Counted from the first letter of the stretch, positions 33,703-43,469 are shown. The stretch: 64,000 nt of DNA from Rhizobium leucaenae USDA 9039 (GCF_000426285.1 NZ_AUFB01000011.1:124001-188000); one strand, 5' to 3'. The notes: generated by a model from the letters alone, not told the origin. Numbers and translations: made by a program.

Positions 33703-35766
33703 ATGGATAACAGCAACGATCTCTTCTCCGCACTGCCCCTTCCGCCGAAGCCGGAAGCGGCGGACAAGCCGGTCGTCAAGGCTGAAAAGCCTGTGGCCGC
33801 CCCTGCTCCACGCGCAGCCCCGACAACTTCGAATGCTGAAGAGTATGGGGCGAATTCGATCCGCGTTCTCGAAGGCCTGGAGCCGGTGCGCATGCGCCCC
33901 GGCATGTATATTGGTGGCACCGACGAAAAGGCGCTGCATCATCTCTTCGCCGAGGTCATCGACAATTCCATGGACGAGGCCGTCGCCGGCCATGCCGATT
34001 TCATCGAAGTATATCTCGACCAGCGGGGCTATCTGACCGTCACCGATAATGGTCGCGGTATTCCGGTCGAAAACCATCCGCAGGTGCCGGGCAAGTCGAC
34101 GCTCGAAGTCATCATGACCAAGCTCCATGCCGGCGGTAAATTCGACGGCAAGGCCTATGAGACCTCGGGCGGCCTGCACGGCGTCGGCGTATCCGTCGTC
34201 AACGCCCTGTCCGACGATCTCGAAGTCGAGGTGGCGCGCAATCGCAAGCTCTATCGCCAGCGCTTTTCGCGCGGCCTGCCGCAAGGCGGCCTGGAAGAAC
34301 TCGGCGATGTCCATAACCGTCGCGGCACCCGGGTTCGTTTCCATCCCGATCCGCAGATCTTCGGCGAGCATGCCAAGTTCGATCCTGCCCGTGTCTTCCG
34401 CATGGCGCGCTCCAAGGCCTATCTCTTCGGCGGCGTCGAAATTCGCTGGAGCTGCGATCCGGAGTTGGTGCACGGAGCCTCCGATATTCCGGAAAAGGCG
34501 GTCTTCCATTTCCCCGGCGGCCTGAAGGATTACCTCAAGGCGACGATGGGCAACGAGTTCACCGTCACCCGCGAGATTTTCGCCGGCAAGTCGGAGAAGG
34601 CAAGCGGCCATGGTTCGCTGGAATGGGCGATCACCTGGTATGGCGGCGACCCGCAGATCCATTCCTATTGCAATACCATCCCCACCCCCGAAGGCGGCAC
34701 GCACGAGGCTGGCCTGCGCATCGCGCTGACCAAGGGGCTGAAGAATTATGCGGAGATGACGCAGAACAAGCGCGCGGCCGGCATTACCACCGACGATGTG
34801 ATGATTTCCGGCGTCGGCATGCTTTCCATCTTCATCCGCGAACCGGAATTCGTCGGCCAGACTAAGGACAGGCTCGCAACCGTCGAGGCGCAGCGCATCG
34901 TCGAAAACGCCTTGCGCGATCCCTTCGATCACTATCTGACCGACAATCCGGCCGAGGCTGAAAAGCTGCTTGAATGGGTGATCGAGCGTTCCGAAGAGCG
35001 CTTGCGCCGCCGCAAGGAGAAGGAAGTCAATCGCAAGACGGCGGTGCGCAAGCTGCGCCTGCCGGGCAAGCTCGCCGATTGTTCGCAGAATACCGCCGAA
35101 GGCGCCGAACTCTTCCTCGTCGAAGGTGATTCAGCCGGTGGCTCCGCCAAGCAGGCGCGCAATCGCACCAACCAGGCGATCCTGCCCCTGCGTGGTAAGA
35201 TCCTCAACGTCGCCAGCGCCGGACGCGAAAAGCTGTCCGCCAACCAGCAGATCGCCGATCTCGTCCAGGCGCTCGGCTGTGGCACGCGTTCGAAATATCG
35301 TGAGGAAGATCTCCGCTATCAGCGTATCGTCGTCATGACCGATGCCGACGTCGACGGCGCCCATATCGCCTCGCTGCTGATCACGTTCTTCTATCAGGAA
35401 ATGCCGGAACTGATCCGTGGCGGGCATCTTTTCCTGGCCGTGCCGCCGCTCTACAAGATCACGCAGGGGTCGAAATCCATCTATGCCCGCGATGACGCCC
35501 ATCGGCTGGAGCTGATGGAGAGCGAGTTCAAGGGCAAAGGCAAGATCGAGATCAGCCGCTTCAAAGGTCTCGGCGAAATGCTCCCCGCCCAGCTCAAGGA
35601 AACGACTATGGACCCGACGAAGCGCACCCTGTTGCGCGTCGAGATCGACGAGGTGGATTTCGAGGGCACGCGCGAGGCTGTCGACAACCTCATGGGCACC
35701 AAGGCGGACGCCCGGTTCCGCTTTATCCAGGAACGCGCAGCATTTGCGGAGAATTTGGATATCTAG
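33703..35766 (+). CDS. parE: DNA topoisomerase IV subunit B
   Basis: About 687 residues from ATG 33703; an in-frame ATG at 33670 would add 11. Partner of ParC in chromosome decatenation. A Pro/Ala-rich lead (about 45 residues) precedes the GHKL ATPase: VRMRPGMYIGG, DNSMDEAVAGHA, TDNGRGIPV and GGLHGVGVSVVNALS. The C-terminal TOPRIM has LVEGDSAGGSAKQARNR and the metal Asp pair in MTDADVDGAHIASLL. Distinguished from GyrB by length (GyrB about 810) and the absence of the GyrB insertion. Monocistronic here. Confidence 0.95.
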   Translation: MDNSNDLFSALPLPPKPEAADKPVVKAEKPVAAPAPRAAPTTSNAEEYGANSIRVLEGLEPVRMRPGMYIGGTDEKALHHLFAEVIDNSMDEAVAGHADFIEVYLDQRGYLTVTDNGRGIPVENHPQVPGKSTLEVIMTKLHAGGKFDGKAYETSGGLHGVGVSVVNALSDDLEVEVARNRKLYRQRFSRGLPQGGLEELGDVHNRRGTRVRFHPDPQIFGEHAKFDPARVFRMARSKAYLFGGVEIRWSCDPELVHGASDIPEKAVFHFPGGLKDYLKATMGNEFTVTREIFAGKSEKASGHGSLEWAITWYGGDPQIHSYCNTIPTPEGGTHEAGLRIALTKGLKNYAEMTQNKRAAGITTDDVMISGVGMLSIFIREPEFVGQTKDRLATVEAQRIVENALRDPFDHYLTDNPAEAEKLLEWVIERSEERLRRRKEKEVNRKTAVRKLRLPGKLADCSQNTAEGAELFLVEGDSAGGSAKQARNRTNQAILPLRGKILNVASAGREKLSANQQIADLVQALGCGTRSKYREEDLRYQRIVVMTDADVDGAHIASLLITFFYQEMPELIRGGHLFLAVPPLYKITQGSKSIYARDDAHRLELMESEFKGKGKIEISRFKGLGEMLPAQLKETTMDPTKRTLLRVEIDEVDFEGTREAVDNLMGTKADARFRFIQERAAFAENLDI

Positions 35767-35915
35767 CGACGGCGTCCCCCGCCGCGGCAAAAACGACCTC
35801 GCGATATTTTTATCGAACTGACCGACATCCGTAACGAAAGCGTCACGGGCGGATGCATAGATGCTGCATCTTTGCGAACCCACCAACTCGTAAATCCGGA
35901 TGTAACGATATCGCC

Positions 35916-37052
35916 ATGTTGAAGCCCTTTTTGACGACTGCCGCCGCTGCCCTTCTTCTCGGTTCCGCTGCTGCCCGTGCTGCCGATGTCGGCATGGCGA
36001 TCGACGTGCCCTGTCCCTTCGGTGACTGCAAGGCAGATACCAGCCTCTCTTATCTCGGCGAATACGACATTCCGACCGGTTTTATGGAAAACGGCGTCGA
36101 AGTCGGTGGTCTCTCCGGCATCGATTTCGATCCTTCAACCGGACACTATGTTTCCATCAGCGATGACCGCTCCGAAAAGGCGCCGGCGCGCTTTTACGAT
36201 CTCGACATTGATGTCAGCGCCGCCGGTCTCAAGGGCGTGACAGTTCTCGATCACGTAACCTTGAAGGATAAGAACGGCCAGCCTTTTGCTTTTCGAACGG
36301 TTGATTCGGAGTCGGTCCGCATCGGCAAAGAGGGCATCTATTGGAGCAGCGAAGGTGACGGCAAGGCGCTGCTGCCGCCTTTCGTGCGGGTGGCCAATCG
36401 CGATGGCAGCTTCGTGCGCGAACTGCCGCTGCCCGCAGGTTTCGCACCGACGGCCGACAAGAGCACCGGCATCCGCGACAACCTTGCTTTCGAGGGTCTG
36501 ACTTTCCTCGCCGGTGGCGATCTTCTTGTCGGCATGGAATCAGCGCTCTATCAGGACGGGCGGATGACGACGCTGACCAATGGCGCGCTTGCCCGCCTGA
36601 TCCGCTACGACGCGGCCACCGGCGAACAGAAGGCGCAGTATGTCTATCCGGTCTCGCCGATCCCGCAGGCTGCCGCTAAACCCGGCGGTTGGAATGATTT
36701 TGGCATGTCGGAAATTCTGGCATTGGACGACCGGCACGCGCTGTCGATCGAGCGCGGTTATGCGCAGGATCTCGGCAATTCGGTCGTCATTAACATGTTC
36801 GATCTCGAAGGCGCGACCGATGTTTCGAATATCCCGTCCCTGGCCAAGACCGATCAGCGCATCGTGCCGGTTGGCAAGACGCAGGTCATGGATTTGCGCG
36901 CGCTCGGCCTTGCGCCCGACAACATCGAGGGTGTCACCTTCGGCAAGGCGAAAGACGGCACAGATGTGCTGATCTTTGTTGCCGACAACAATTTCAATCC
37001 GACACAGAAGACGCAGTTCTTTGCCTTCAAGGTCATCCGGCGGCCGCAATAG
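35916..37052 (+). CDS. exported esterase-like activity of phytase family protein
   Basis: 378 residues from ATG 35916. A clear signal peptide (LKPFLTTAAAALLLGSAAARA, cleavage after about residue 22). The mature part matches the esterase-like-activity-of-phytase domain: GGLSGIDFDPSTGHYVSISDD, DSESVRIGKEGIYWSSEGDG, NLAFEGLTFLAGGD and the C-terminal NIEGVTFGKA. These are beta-propeller-like periplasmic or secreted proteins, some with phosphoester hydrolase activity. The real substrate is unknown; phosphate scavenging is possible. Confidence 0.85.
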   Translation: MLKPFLTTAAAALLLGSAAARAADVGMAIDVPCPFGDCKADTSLSYLGEYDIPTGFMENGVEVGGLSGIDFDPSTGHYVSISDDRSEKAPARFYDLDIDVSAAGLKGVTVLDHVTLKDKNGQPFAFRTVDSESVRIGKEGIYWSSEGDGKALLPPFVRVANRDGSFVRELPLPAGFAPTADKSTGIRDNLAFEGLTFLAGGDLLVGMESALYQDGRMTTLTNGALARLIRYDAATGEQKAQYVYPVSPIPQAAAKPGGWNDFGMSEILALDDRHALSIERGYAQDLGNSVVINMFDLEGATDVSNIPSLAKTDQRIVPVGKTQVMDLRALGLAPDNIEGVTFGKAKDGTDVLIFVADNNFNPTQKTQFFAFKVIRRPQ

Positions 37053-37192
37053 TCAGGGTGTTCACTCTCGCATCGGTAGTCGTCCGACTGTCACGGCAAC
37101 GGATTATATAGGCTTTCGGGTTGCGGCCCTTGAAACAGCCTAGATCATACCCCATAACCGGTTGATCTAATAAAAAGAGTGAAGCAAGTCCG

Positions 37193-38371
37193 GTGGGTGT
37201 ATTCGAACGTCATAAGCCGAGGGAGCCGCGCTGGCTAGGCCCAAGCGCCCCCGCGCGCATGGCCCTTATTCCGTCGATTTCAGCGGCGCGTTGGCTGCTG
37301 ATCCTGATTGCGGCCGCCGGCATCTATTTCTTCTACGGTTTTCTCGTTCCGGTGCTGGCCGCGGCGGTAATCGGTTTCGCCACCTGGCCGCTTTATAGCG
37401 ACCTCGTGCGCCGGACCAATGGCAACACGACACTCGCGGCAACCATCGCTATCGCCTTTACCGTCACCTTCCTGGTGCTGCCGATCGTCCTTTCGGCTAT
37501 CTACATGGTCGGCGAAGTCCGCGAATGGTTTACCTGGGCGGTACATGTCAACCGCGATGGCGCCCCACCGCCACAATGGATATTAGCGCTGCCGATCGTC
37601 GGTTCCTGGCTTGGGGATCAATGGACGCAATATGTCGGCAGCCCCGGTTCGATCGGCGAATTGGCGCAGCTCGTCAGCGGCGCACATATCGGCAATATCT
37701 ACCGCGCGGTGCTTGCCGCCGGCGGCGGCGCCTTCCATGTCGTGCTGACGTTGCTATTCATGCTGATCGCCCTGTTCTTCATCTATCGCGACGGAGCCAG
37801 TTTCGTTCGTCAGGTCGATCTTTTGGGCGAACGTATTCTGCCGAATCGCTGGGAGCGCATCTCCCGCGTGGTGCCGGCGACGATCAGCTCCACGGTCATG
37901 GGCATGACACTGATCGCCATCGGCGAAGGTGTCGTACTTGGCGTCGCTTATTGGATCGCAGGCGCGCCATCGGCAGTCACCCTCGGCGTTCTGACCGGTG
38001 TTATGGCTCTCGTGCCTGGCGGCGCGCCGCTCTCCATGTCGCTGGTGTCCATCTATCTGCTCGCGAGCGGCTCCCCTTGGGCCGGCGCGGGGCTGTTCAT
38101 TTGGGGCACGGTCGAACTCTTCGTCGTCGACAAGACGTTGCGGCCGAAGCTCGTCGGCGGCCCGATCAAGTTGCCTTTCCTGCCGACCTTTTTCGGCCTT
38201 GTCGGCGGCGTCAAGACCATGGGCTTCCTCGGCCTGTTCATCGGTCCGGTACTCATGGCGATTATCGTCGCCATCTGGCGCGAATGGATCCGCGAGGCGG
38301 AATTGACCGAGGAACAGCACGCGCAGGAGCCGGAATTGCAATTGCGTATTCGGGACGGGTCGGACGGCTGA
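37193..38371 (+). CDS. AI-2E/YdiK-family membrane permease
   Basis: 392 residues from GTG 37193 (ATG 37259 would remove 22 hydrophilic residues). Eight hydrophobic segments are arranged as in the AI-2E transporter family: a pair near the N-terminus (about 30-65), one at 75-105, and a C-terminal cluster (about 180-370) with the signature LVPGGAPLSMSL and DKTLRPKLVGG. Despite the family name, members do varied jobs including Na+/H+ antiport, so autoinducer export is not implied. Confidence 0.87.
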   Translation: MGVFERHKPREPRWLGPSAPARMALIPSISAARWLLILIAAAGIYFFYGFLVPVLAAAVIGFATWPLYSDLVRRTNGNTTLAATIAIAFTVTFLVLPIVLSAIYMVGEVREWFTWAVHVNRDGAPPPQWILALPIVGSWLGDQWTQYVGSPGSIGELAQLVSGAHIGNIYRAVLAAGGGAFHVVLTLLFMLIALFFIYRDGASFVRQVDLLGERILPNRWERISRVVPATISSTVMGMTLIAIGEGVVLGVAYWIAGAPSAVTLGVLTGVMALVPGGAPLSMSLVSIYLLASGSPWAGAGLFIWGTVELFVVDKTLRPKLVGGPIKLPFLPTFFGLVGGVKTMGFLGLFIGPVLMAIIVAIWREWIREAELTEEQHAQEPELQLRIRDGSDG

Positions 38372-38379
38372 CCAGCTTC

Positions 38380-38898
38380 TCACCCCTGCGGAAGCATCTT
38401 TTCCATGAATAGGCTGAGCGGATCAGGCTCGTAGCTGCCGAATGGTCCGATCTCGGTGTAGCCGAACTTGCGATAGAGACCGATTGCCTCCGGCTGGTAT
38501 ATGCCGGTTTCGAGCCGGAGCGCGGTCAGCTTTCTTTTTGTCGCCTTCTCTTCCAGCGCTCCCATCAGCATCTGTGCGACCCTGTGCCCTCTGGCAAGCG
38601 GATCGACAAACATGCGCTTGATCTCCGCCGTACCATCCCCCGCCTCAACCAACGCGCAGCAGCCGACCACATCGCCCTCGATCCGCGCGACCCAAAATGT
38701 CACTTCGGGCCTCTCCAGTGATTCCAGATCGAGCAGGTGATTGCTCTCCGGCGGATAAAGCGACTGTGCGTAGGCACTGGACATGTCGAGGAGACGGATG
38801 ACGCCATCCTGGCGCGGTGATTCAACGGTAATCGTCAGTGGCAAGGTAAACACCCAAAGCTGCAATAGCCCAAAGCTGCAATAGCCGATGCGTATCAC
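38380..38898 (-). CDS. GNAT-family N-acetyltransferase
   Basis: 172 residues with a GTG start overlapping the stop of the upstream DUF2336 gene by four bases. The acetyl-CoA-binding segment is clear: EIKRMFVDPLARGHRVAQMLM, followed by ALRLETGIYQPEAIGLYRKFGY. The substrate is unknown. The first 17 residues are encoded by a tandem 16-base duplication and look non-native; a GTG at 38853 would give the more usual N-terminus, starting just after the duplication. Confidence 0.85.
   Translation of the reverse strand: MIRIGYCSFGLLQLWVFTLPLTITVESPRQDGVIRLLDMSSAYAQSLYPPESNHLLDLESLERPEVTFWVARIEGDVVGCCALVEAGDGTAEIKRMFVDPLARGHRVAQMLMGALEEKATKRKLTALRLETGIYQPEAIGLYRKFGYTEIGPFGSYEPDPLSLFMEKMLPQG
38853..38884. 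repeat. tandem 16-base duplication at the acetyltransferase start
   Basis: CCCAAAGCTGCAATAG occurs twice in direct succession (38853-38868 and 38869-38884), both copies identical. It lies within the first codons of the acetyltransferase frame, between it and the DUF2336 stop. Confidence 0.9.
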
Positions 38899-40034
38899 GC
38901 AGCCGCAAGAGCCGCCAGCGCCGCGAATGTCCGCGCCGTCTGCCGCCGCTCGGCGTTGGCAAGTTTCTCAACCATGTCAAGCAATTGCATCGCTGCGACA
39001 GGCGACTGTTCTGTAAGCCGGAATTTACGCATCAGCCGCGTCGAAACATTTTCGAGCATGGTGGCGCCATTCGCGCGCGATGCTTCGCGCCAGATCAATG
39101 TCGCCTCGACAAAGACGATGCTGATGTCGCGCGGCAGGCTTGCGGATTCGTAAAGCGCGCGGACGGCATAGACGCGGCCGGTAGAAAGAATGGAGCGCAC
39201 CCGCCGCTCGTCGCAACCGGAAAGATTGGTGATCGCGCCGGCGAAGAAATCCACTTTTCCGGAGCAAAGCGCATGCATCAGGAAAGCCGGTGTCAACCAG
39301 CCGGACTGTCTGAGGTGCTCGATCAGGTCGGGAATGTCCTCATGCTGTACCGTGCCGGCTATGGAAACCGTCGCGGCTTCGCTGGCCTCGCGGGTAATAT
39401 GCTGAAGTCGGCCCGCGCCGATCGTCGCCTGGATAAGGCTTGAGCCTATTAGTGCTTCGCTGACATGGCGCATCAGCAGGTGACGGACGTCTGATGGTAG
39501 CGTGTCACGATCAAGAAGCAGACCGCGTATGTCGGCATGATCGCCGAGGCGCTCCGCGATCCGCTTCAGCGAAGCGGGCGACAGCGACGCGCCATCGTTT
39601 TCCAGCAGGCAGAGGATTTCGGTCTCGCCGCCGATTTCGGCGAGTGCTGCGGAAACGGACCGCGACACCCGTCCGCGCGAGGCAATCAGGACGCGCGTCA
39701 CATCGCTGCCCCGGAGTACAAGATCGACGAGATCCGCGTCGGTAAACACCGGTGAGAAAAGAATGACCTGCCCCGCGATCTCGGGCTGATCTTCCGCGAG
39801 CGACAGGATGACGTTGCGCGGCGCATTCGGGGAGCGCGCCACGGCCTCGGCAAGCGACAGGCGCACGCGCGGCGATGAATCGTCGAGCATGTAGGTCATG
39901 GCCATCTCGGCGGCAGCACGCTCTTCTCGTGGCATTGCCGATTGCAGATAGGCGCGCCCCAGTGCATTGGCCGCCCTAGCCCTGCTCTCTGCTTTGGCCG
40001 TCTCTGCCCAGCGAAGAAATGCTTCTATGATCAC
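38895..40034 (-). CDS. DUF2336 domain protein
   Basis: 379 residues, GTG start. Almost wholly helical, with repeated Arg/Leu/Ala-rich helices resembling HEAT-like repeats: MTYMLDDSSPRVRLSLAEAVA, SPNAPRNVILSLAED. No signal peptide or membrane span. This matches the DUF2336 family of alphaproteobacteria, whose function is unknown to me. Its stop overlaps the acetyltransferase start (GTGA), indicating one transcript. Confidence 0.85.
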   Translation of the reverse strand: MIIEAFLRWAETAKAESRARAANALGRAYLQSAMPREERAAAEMAMTYMLDDSSPRVRLSLAEAVARSPNAPRNVILSLAEDQPEIAGQVILFSPVFTDADLVDLVLRGSDVTRVLIASRGRVSRSVSAALAEIGGETEILCLLENDGASLSPASLKRIAERLGDHADIRGLLLDRDTLPSDVRHLLMRHVSEALIGSSLIQATIGAGRLQHITREASEAATVSIAGTVQHEDIPDLIEHLRQSGWLTPAFLMHALCSGKVDFFAGAITNLSGCDERRVRSILSTGRVYAVRALYESASLPRDISIVFVEATLIWREASRANGATMLENVSTRLMRKFRLTEQSPVAAMQLLDMVEKLANAERRQTARTFAALAALAAA

Positions 40035-40162
40035 GCAACGCCCCGATATCGGCGGGACGAATCCCGGCCCGCAAACTCACATCGGTTACGTTAACGATGA
40101 AAGGTTTACGGGCCGTTTACCTTATTTATTAACCACTAATGCGAGACCGAAAGGCGCTGATC

Positions 40163-40768
40163 TCACGGCGCTTTCGGGCGCAGCAGTTCGAAGACGTCGC
40201 TGCCTTCGCTGTAGTCCATATAGCCCATGCGCGCGATAGGCCGCGCCAGCGTCATATCGAGCCGACCGTCGCGAATGATAGCCTCATCGACATGGATGCC
40301 GATAACCTGGCCGAAGACCATGATATTTTCCGATGGCTCGCCATCAAGGCCTTTGGGCTGCATGATCTCGGTCACGCGGCATTCGAGCACGGCAAAGGCT
40401 TCGGCCACATAGGGCGCATCTATTAGCCGGCCGGATTCGGCAGTCAGTCCGGCCAGTGAAAATTCGTTGATGCCGTAGGGCACCGCGATCGAGGAATGAT
40501 TCATCTTTTCGATAAGATTGCGGCTGACGAGATTGGCGGTAAAGACACCGGTTTCTTCGACATTGCGCACGCTGTCCTTACGGCCCGCCGACGAGAACGT
40601 CACCAGCTTAGGCCGGTCGCTGACCGCATTGAAAAAGGAATAGGGAGAGAGGTTCAGGGAACTGTCCCGGCCCTTGCTGCCGATCCAGCCGATCGGCCGT
40701 GGTGCCACGATGGCCTTGAATGGGTCGTGGGCCAAACCATGCTGATTGGTGTCCGTCCTATAGAACAT
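40163..40768 (-). CDS. flavin reductase-like (FMN-binding split barrel) protein
   Basis: 201 residues. The DIM6/NTAB flavin-reductase family start is recognisable: DPFKAIVAPRPIGWIGSKG, then LAPYSFFNAVSD-type LSPYSFFNAVSDRPKLVTF and KDSVRNVEETGVFTANLVS. It probably binds FMN and uses NAD(P)H, supplying reduced flavin or acting as an oxidoreductase. Its ATG shares one base with the stop of the upstream nitroreductase (TAATG), so the two flavoproteins are translationally coupled. Confidence 0.88.
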   Translation of the reverse strand: MFYRTDTNQHGLAHDPFKAIVAPRPIGWIGSKGRDSSLNLSPYSFFNAVSDRPKLVTFSSAGRKDSVRNVEETGVFTANLVSRNLIEKMNHSSIAVPYGINEFSLAGLTAESGRLIDAPYVAEAFAVLECRVTEIMQPKGLDGEPSENIMVFGQVIGIHVDEAIIRDGRLDMTLARPIARMGYMDYSEGSDVFELLRPKAP

Positions 40769-41355
40769 TACGTCCCCTCGCCGCCGACCCAGGTTACGGT
40801 TTCCGCCAGTTCCGGGCGTGGACGTTCGGTGGATGGGAAAGTGGATGAACCGATATGGATAAACCCGGCTACCTTTTCGCCTGGCTGGACGCCGAGCAGC
40901 GGATAGGCGCGCTCATCATAGGCAAACCATTCGGTCAGCCAGTTCGAGACCCAGCCATGGGCATTCGCCGCGATCAGAAGATTGAGGCAAAGGGCGCCCG
41001 CAGACATCAACTGTTCCCATTCCGGGATTTTGAAATGCGGTCCCGCCTTGCTGACGACGGCGATGACGACCGGTGCGCGGGTGAAACGCGTGCGCTCGAC
41101 CTGGATCATCTCTTCAGATAAGTCCGGCTTGGCTTCCAGCGCCAGCTTCAAGAGCTCCTCACCGATCCGCACGCGCTCCTCGCCGCGATAGACGATGAAG
41201 CGCCAGGGTGCGAGTTTGCCGTGATCCGGCACGCGCGAGGCGAGCCGGAGAATATCTTCGATTTCGGCTTTGTCCGGGCCGGGTTCCATCATTTGAAAAG
41301 CGGGAATGGATCGGCGCACCGCCAGATAATCGACCAGCTTGATATCGGTTTTCAT
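40768..41355 (-). CDS. nitroreductase-family oxidoreductase
   Basis: 195 residues from ATG 41355, the start expected for the family (KLVDYLAVRRSIP); the longer open frame overlaps the divergent gene. FMN-binding motifs: RRSIPAFQM, SRVPDHGKLAPWRFIVY, and the C-terminal VAGFIHIGSS. This is the YdjA-like branch (short, about 185-195 residues), which reduces nitro or quinone compounds with NAD(P)H. Coupled with the flavin reductase gene downstream. Confidence 0.9.
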   Translation of the reverse strand: MKTDIKLVDYLAVRRSIPAFQMMEPGPDKAEIEDILRLASRVPDHGKLAPWRFIVYRGEERVRIGEELLKLALEAKPDLSEEMIQVERTRFTRAPVVIAVVSKAGPHFKIPEWEQLMSAGALCLNLLIAANAHGWVSNWLTEWFAYDERAYPLLGVQPGEKVAGFIHIGSSTFPSTERPRPELAETVTWVGGEGT

Positions 41356-41464
41356 CGAATGATTGCTTTCATTTTCATGCGCGGGAAGAAGTGGGTCTTG
41401 AATTTGCCACTCCGTTGGTCTTGAAGTGGCCTGTGTTTTACCGGAAGTCAACGGTTGGGAATTG

Positions 41465-42592
41465 ATGTCAGGCATTTCATCTGCTCGCCGATTGGGCACG
41501 GCATTCGCAATGCTCGCGAGCCTGAACACCGTTGCTTCGGCGGAAGATGCCTTCCACGAATTCAAGCAGCTCGACGGCAGCGTGAAGATGCCGAAGCTCA
41601 ATGCCTTCATCGCGCCAGGCGGAGAAAATTCATCCGGTCAATCGCTGCGCGATGTCTCGCTAGAGGCCAAATTGGCGTCTGACACTGGCCCGCAACTGCA
41701 GGGCCTTTCCTGGTATGTCTTCAGCCCCTTTGCCGGCGCCGACGGCAAGCTGCCTCTGGTCGCAAGTTCGAAAGGCGGCTCGGCGTCCTTCCATCTCCTT
41801 CCCGGCGATTATTTCGTCAACGTCTCCTTCGGCCGTGCTGGCGTCACCAAGAAGTTGACGGTGCCTGAAAGCGGCGTGCTGCAGAAGCAGATCATGGTGC
41901 TTGACGCCGGCGGCATGGTGCTCAACGCCGTCTCAGGCTCCGACATGCGCATTCCGCCGGACGAACTGAGTTTTTCGATCTATTCCAGCGATGCGAAGGA
42001 AGACGGCGAGCGCGGTCTTGTCATGTCCGACGTCAAGCCGAACACGCTGGTCGGCCTTAGCGCCGGCACCTATCACGTCGTCTCCGAATATGGTGCCGTC
42101 AATGCCGTCATCCGTGCCGACATTCAGGTGGAAGCCGGCAAAGTGACCGAAGCGACGATCCAGCACAAAGCGGCGAAGATCACTTTTAAGCTGGTATCGG
42201 ACGCCGGAGGCGAGGCAATCGCCGACACGGCCTGGTCGATCCTCACCTCCTCCGGCGACATCGTCGGCGAAAGCCTCAGCGCTTTCCCCGCCATGGTGCT
42301 TGCGGAAGGCCAATATACGGCCATTGCCCGCAACAAGGACAAGATCTATCAGCGCGACTTCACCGTCGCGGCCGGCAAGAACACCGATATCGAAGTGCTG
42401 ATGAAGGAACAGCAGCCGCAGGACGCCAACGATCAGCAGCGGCCGGCGCAACAGATCCCGGTTCCGTCACCGCAGGTGCAGCAAAATCAAACTCCGCGGA
42501 CGCAGCCAGCGGCCTCAGGCCAGCAACGCGCACTACCGACCTACGAGCAACTGGCGCCGGCTGGCGGCGACGATGGCGAAAGCATGGACTGA
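41465..42592 (+). CDS. exported hypothetical protein with Gln/Pro-rich tail
   Basis: 375 residues from ATG 41465 (a GTG at 41426 would add 13). A signal peptide (about 1-27, ending VASA) precedes three similar beta-rich segments (about 60-310), each with a strand followed by a GxYxVxxxxG-type turn (LPGDYFVNVSFG, SAGTYHVVSEYG, AEGQYTAIARN), suggesting repeated carboxypeptidase-regulatory-like or transthyretin-like beta-sandwich domains. The C-terminal 60 residues are Gln/Pro/Ala-rich and probably disordered. Similar proteins occur in rhizobia without assigned function. It is probably periplasmic. Confidence 0.75.
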   Translation: MSGISSARRLGTAFAMLASLNTVASAEDAFHEFKQLDGSVKMPKLNAFIAPGGENSSGQSLRDVSLEAKLASDTGPQLQGLSWYVFSPFAGADGKLPLVASSKGGSASFHLLPGDYFVNVSFGRAGVTKKLTVPESGVLQKQIMVLDAGGMVLNAVSGSDMRIPPDELSFSIYSSDAKEDGERGLVMSDVKPNTLVGLSAGTYHVVSEYGAVNAVIRADIQVEAGKVTEATIQHKAAKITFKLVSDAGGEAIADTAWSILTSSGDIVGESLSAFPAMVLAEGQYTAIARNKDKIYQRDFTVAAGKNTDIEVLMKEQQPQDANDQQRPAQQIPVPSPQVQQNQTPRTQPAASGQQRALPTYEQLAPAGGDDGESMD

Positions 42593-42629
42593 CGGGAGAT
42601 AGGCTTCGAATTTGCGCCGGCTGCCTCCG

Positions 42630-43469
42630 CTATACGGCTCTCTTTCGCAGCGCCCGCCTCGGAGGCGCCATGGAAAATACGGCACTATAGAGCTTCGACA
42701 ACAGATCCTTACGGTCGTTGCCTTCGCTGAGCGCCTCCCAGGTCATCAGCCGGCCGATATGCGCCGTGATGGTGCTGCCGGAAAGGCGGCGGAACTCACG
42801 GATCAGCAGGGATAGACGCAGCGTCAGCGAAACACGGCTGGCAAGATGAAACAGCCGGCCGTTCTGCCCTTCGAAATAGACCGGAATGACGCTGGCGCGC
42901 GCGGACTGAATGAGCTTTGCCGGGAAAATTTTCCACGGCAGATCCTCGGCGCGGCCGAAACCCTTCTTGGCCGTCGCGACACCGCCCGCCGGAAAAACGA
43001 TGATCGTCGTGCCTTCCTTGAGCAGGCGAACCGCCTCGTGACGCGTCCTCATATTGATTGCCATCGCCTCTTTGGTTTCCTCGAAGGAAACCGGCAGCGA
43101 ATAATCGGCCATCTCAGGCACTTTCAGCAATTCGTTGTGGATCAGCACCTTGAAGGGTCTGCCAAGTTGCTCGGCAAGCGCCAGAATTGCGATGCCGTCG
43201 CCGATACCGAAGGGATGATTGGCGACGATGACGATCGGCGCATCCGGAATCTCCTGCGGCGGCCATTCGCCCTTGGCAACCAGGCTCACATCGATGAGAT
43301 CGAGCATCTTGCCGAAGACGCGTTCGCTCTTGCCGACGATATCGCTGCGCCAGATGTCGTAAAGCCGGGCATAACGATCGCGGCCCGACAGGCCTTCGAT
43401 GGAGCGGATGAACCACCGCTTGATGCGCGTATCCCGTTCGTTGGCGTAGGATAATTCTTTGAAATCCAA
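42630..43469 (-). CDS. lysophospholipid acyltransferase-family protein
   Basis: 279 residues. The acyltransferase block I reads VIVANHPFGIGDG (about 81-93), a variant of HX4D with one extra residue, typical of the OlsA/hemolysin-associated branch; block III appears as TTIIVFPAGGVATAKKGFG and block IV as ASVIPVYFEGQNG. Probably transfers an acyl chain to a glycerophospholipid or ornithine lipid at the inner membrane. It lies downstream of thrS on the same strand, with a hairpin between them. Which lipid it makes cannot be told. Confidence 0.85.
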   Translation of the reverse strand: MDFKELSYANERDTRIKRWFIRSIEGLSGRDRYARLYDIWRSDIVGKSERVFGKMLDLIDVSLVAKGEWPPQEIPDAPIVIVANHPFGIGDGIAILALAEQLGRPFKVLIHNELLKVPEMADYSLPVSFEETKEAMAINMRTRHEAVRLLKEGTTIIVFPAGGVATAKKGFGRAEDLPWKIFPAKLIQSARASVIPVYFEGQNGRLFHLASRVSLTLRLSLLIREFRRLSGSTITAHIGRLMTWEALSEGNDRKDLLSKLYSAVFSMAPPRRALRKRAV

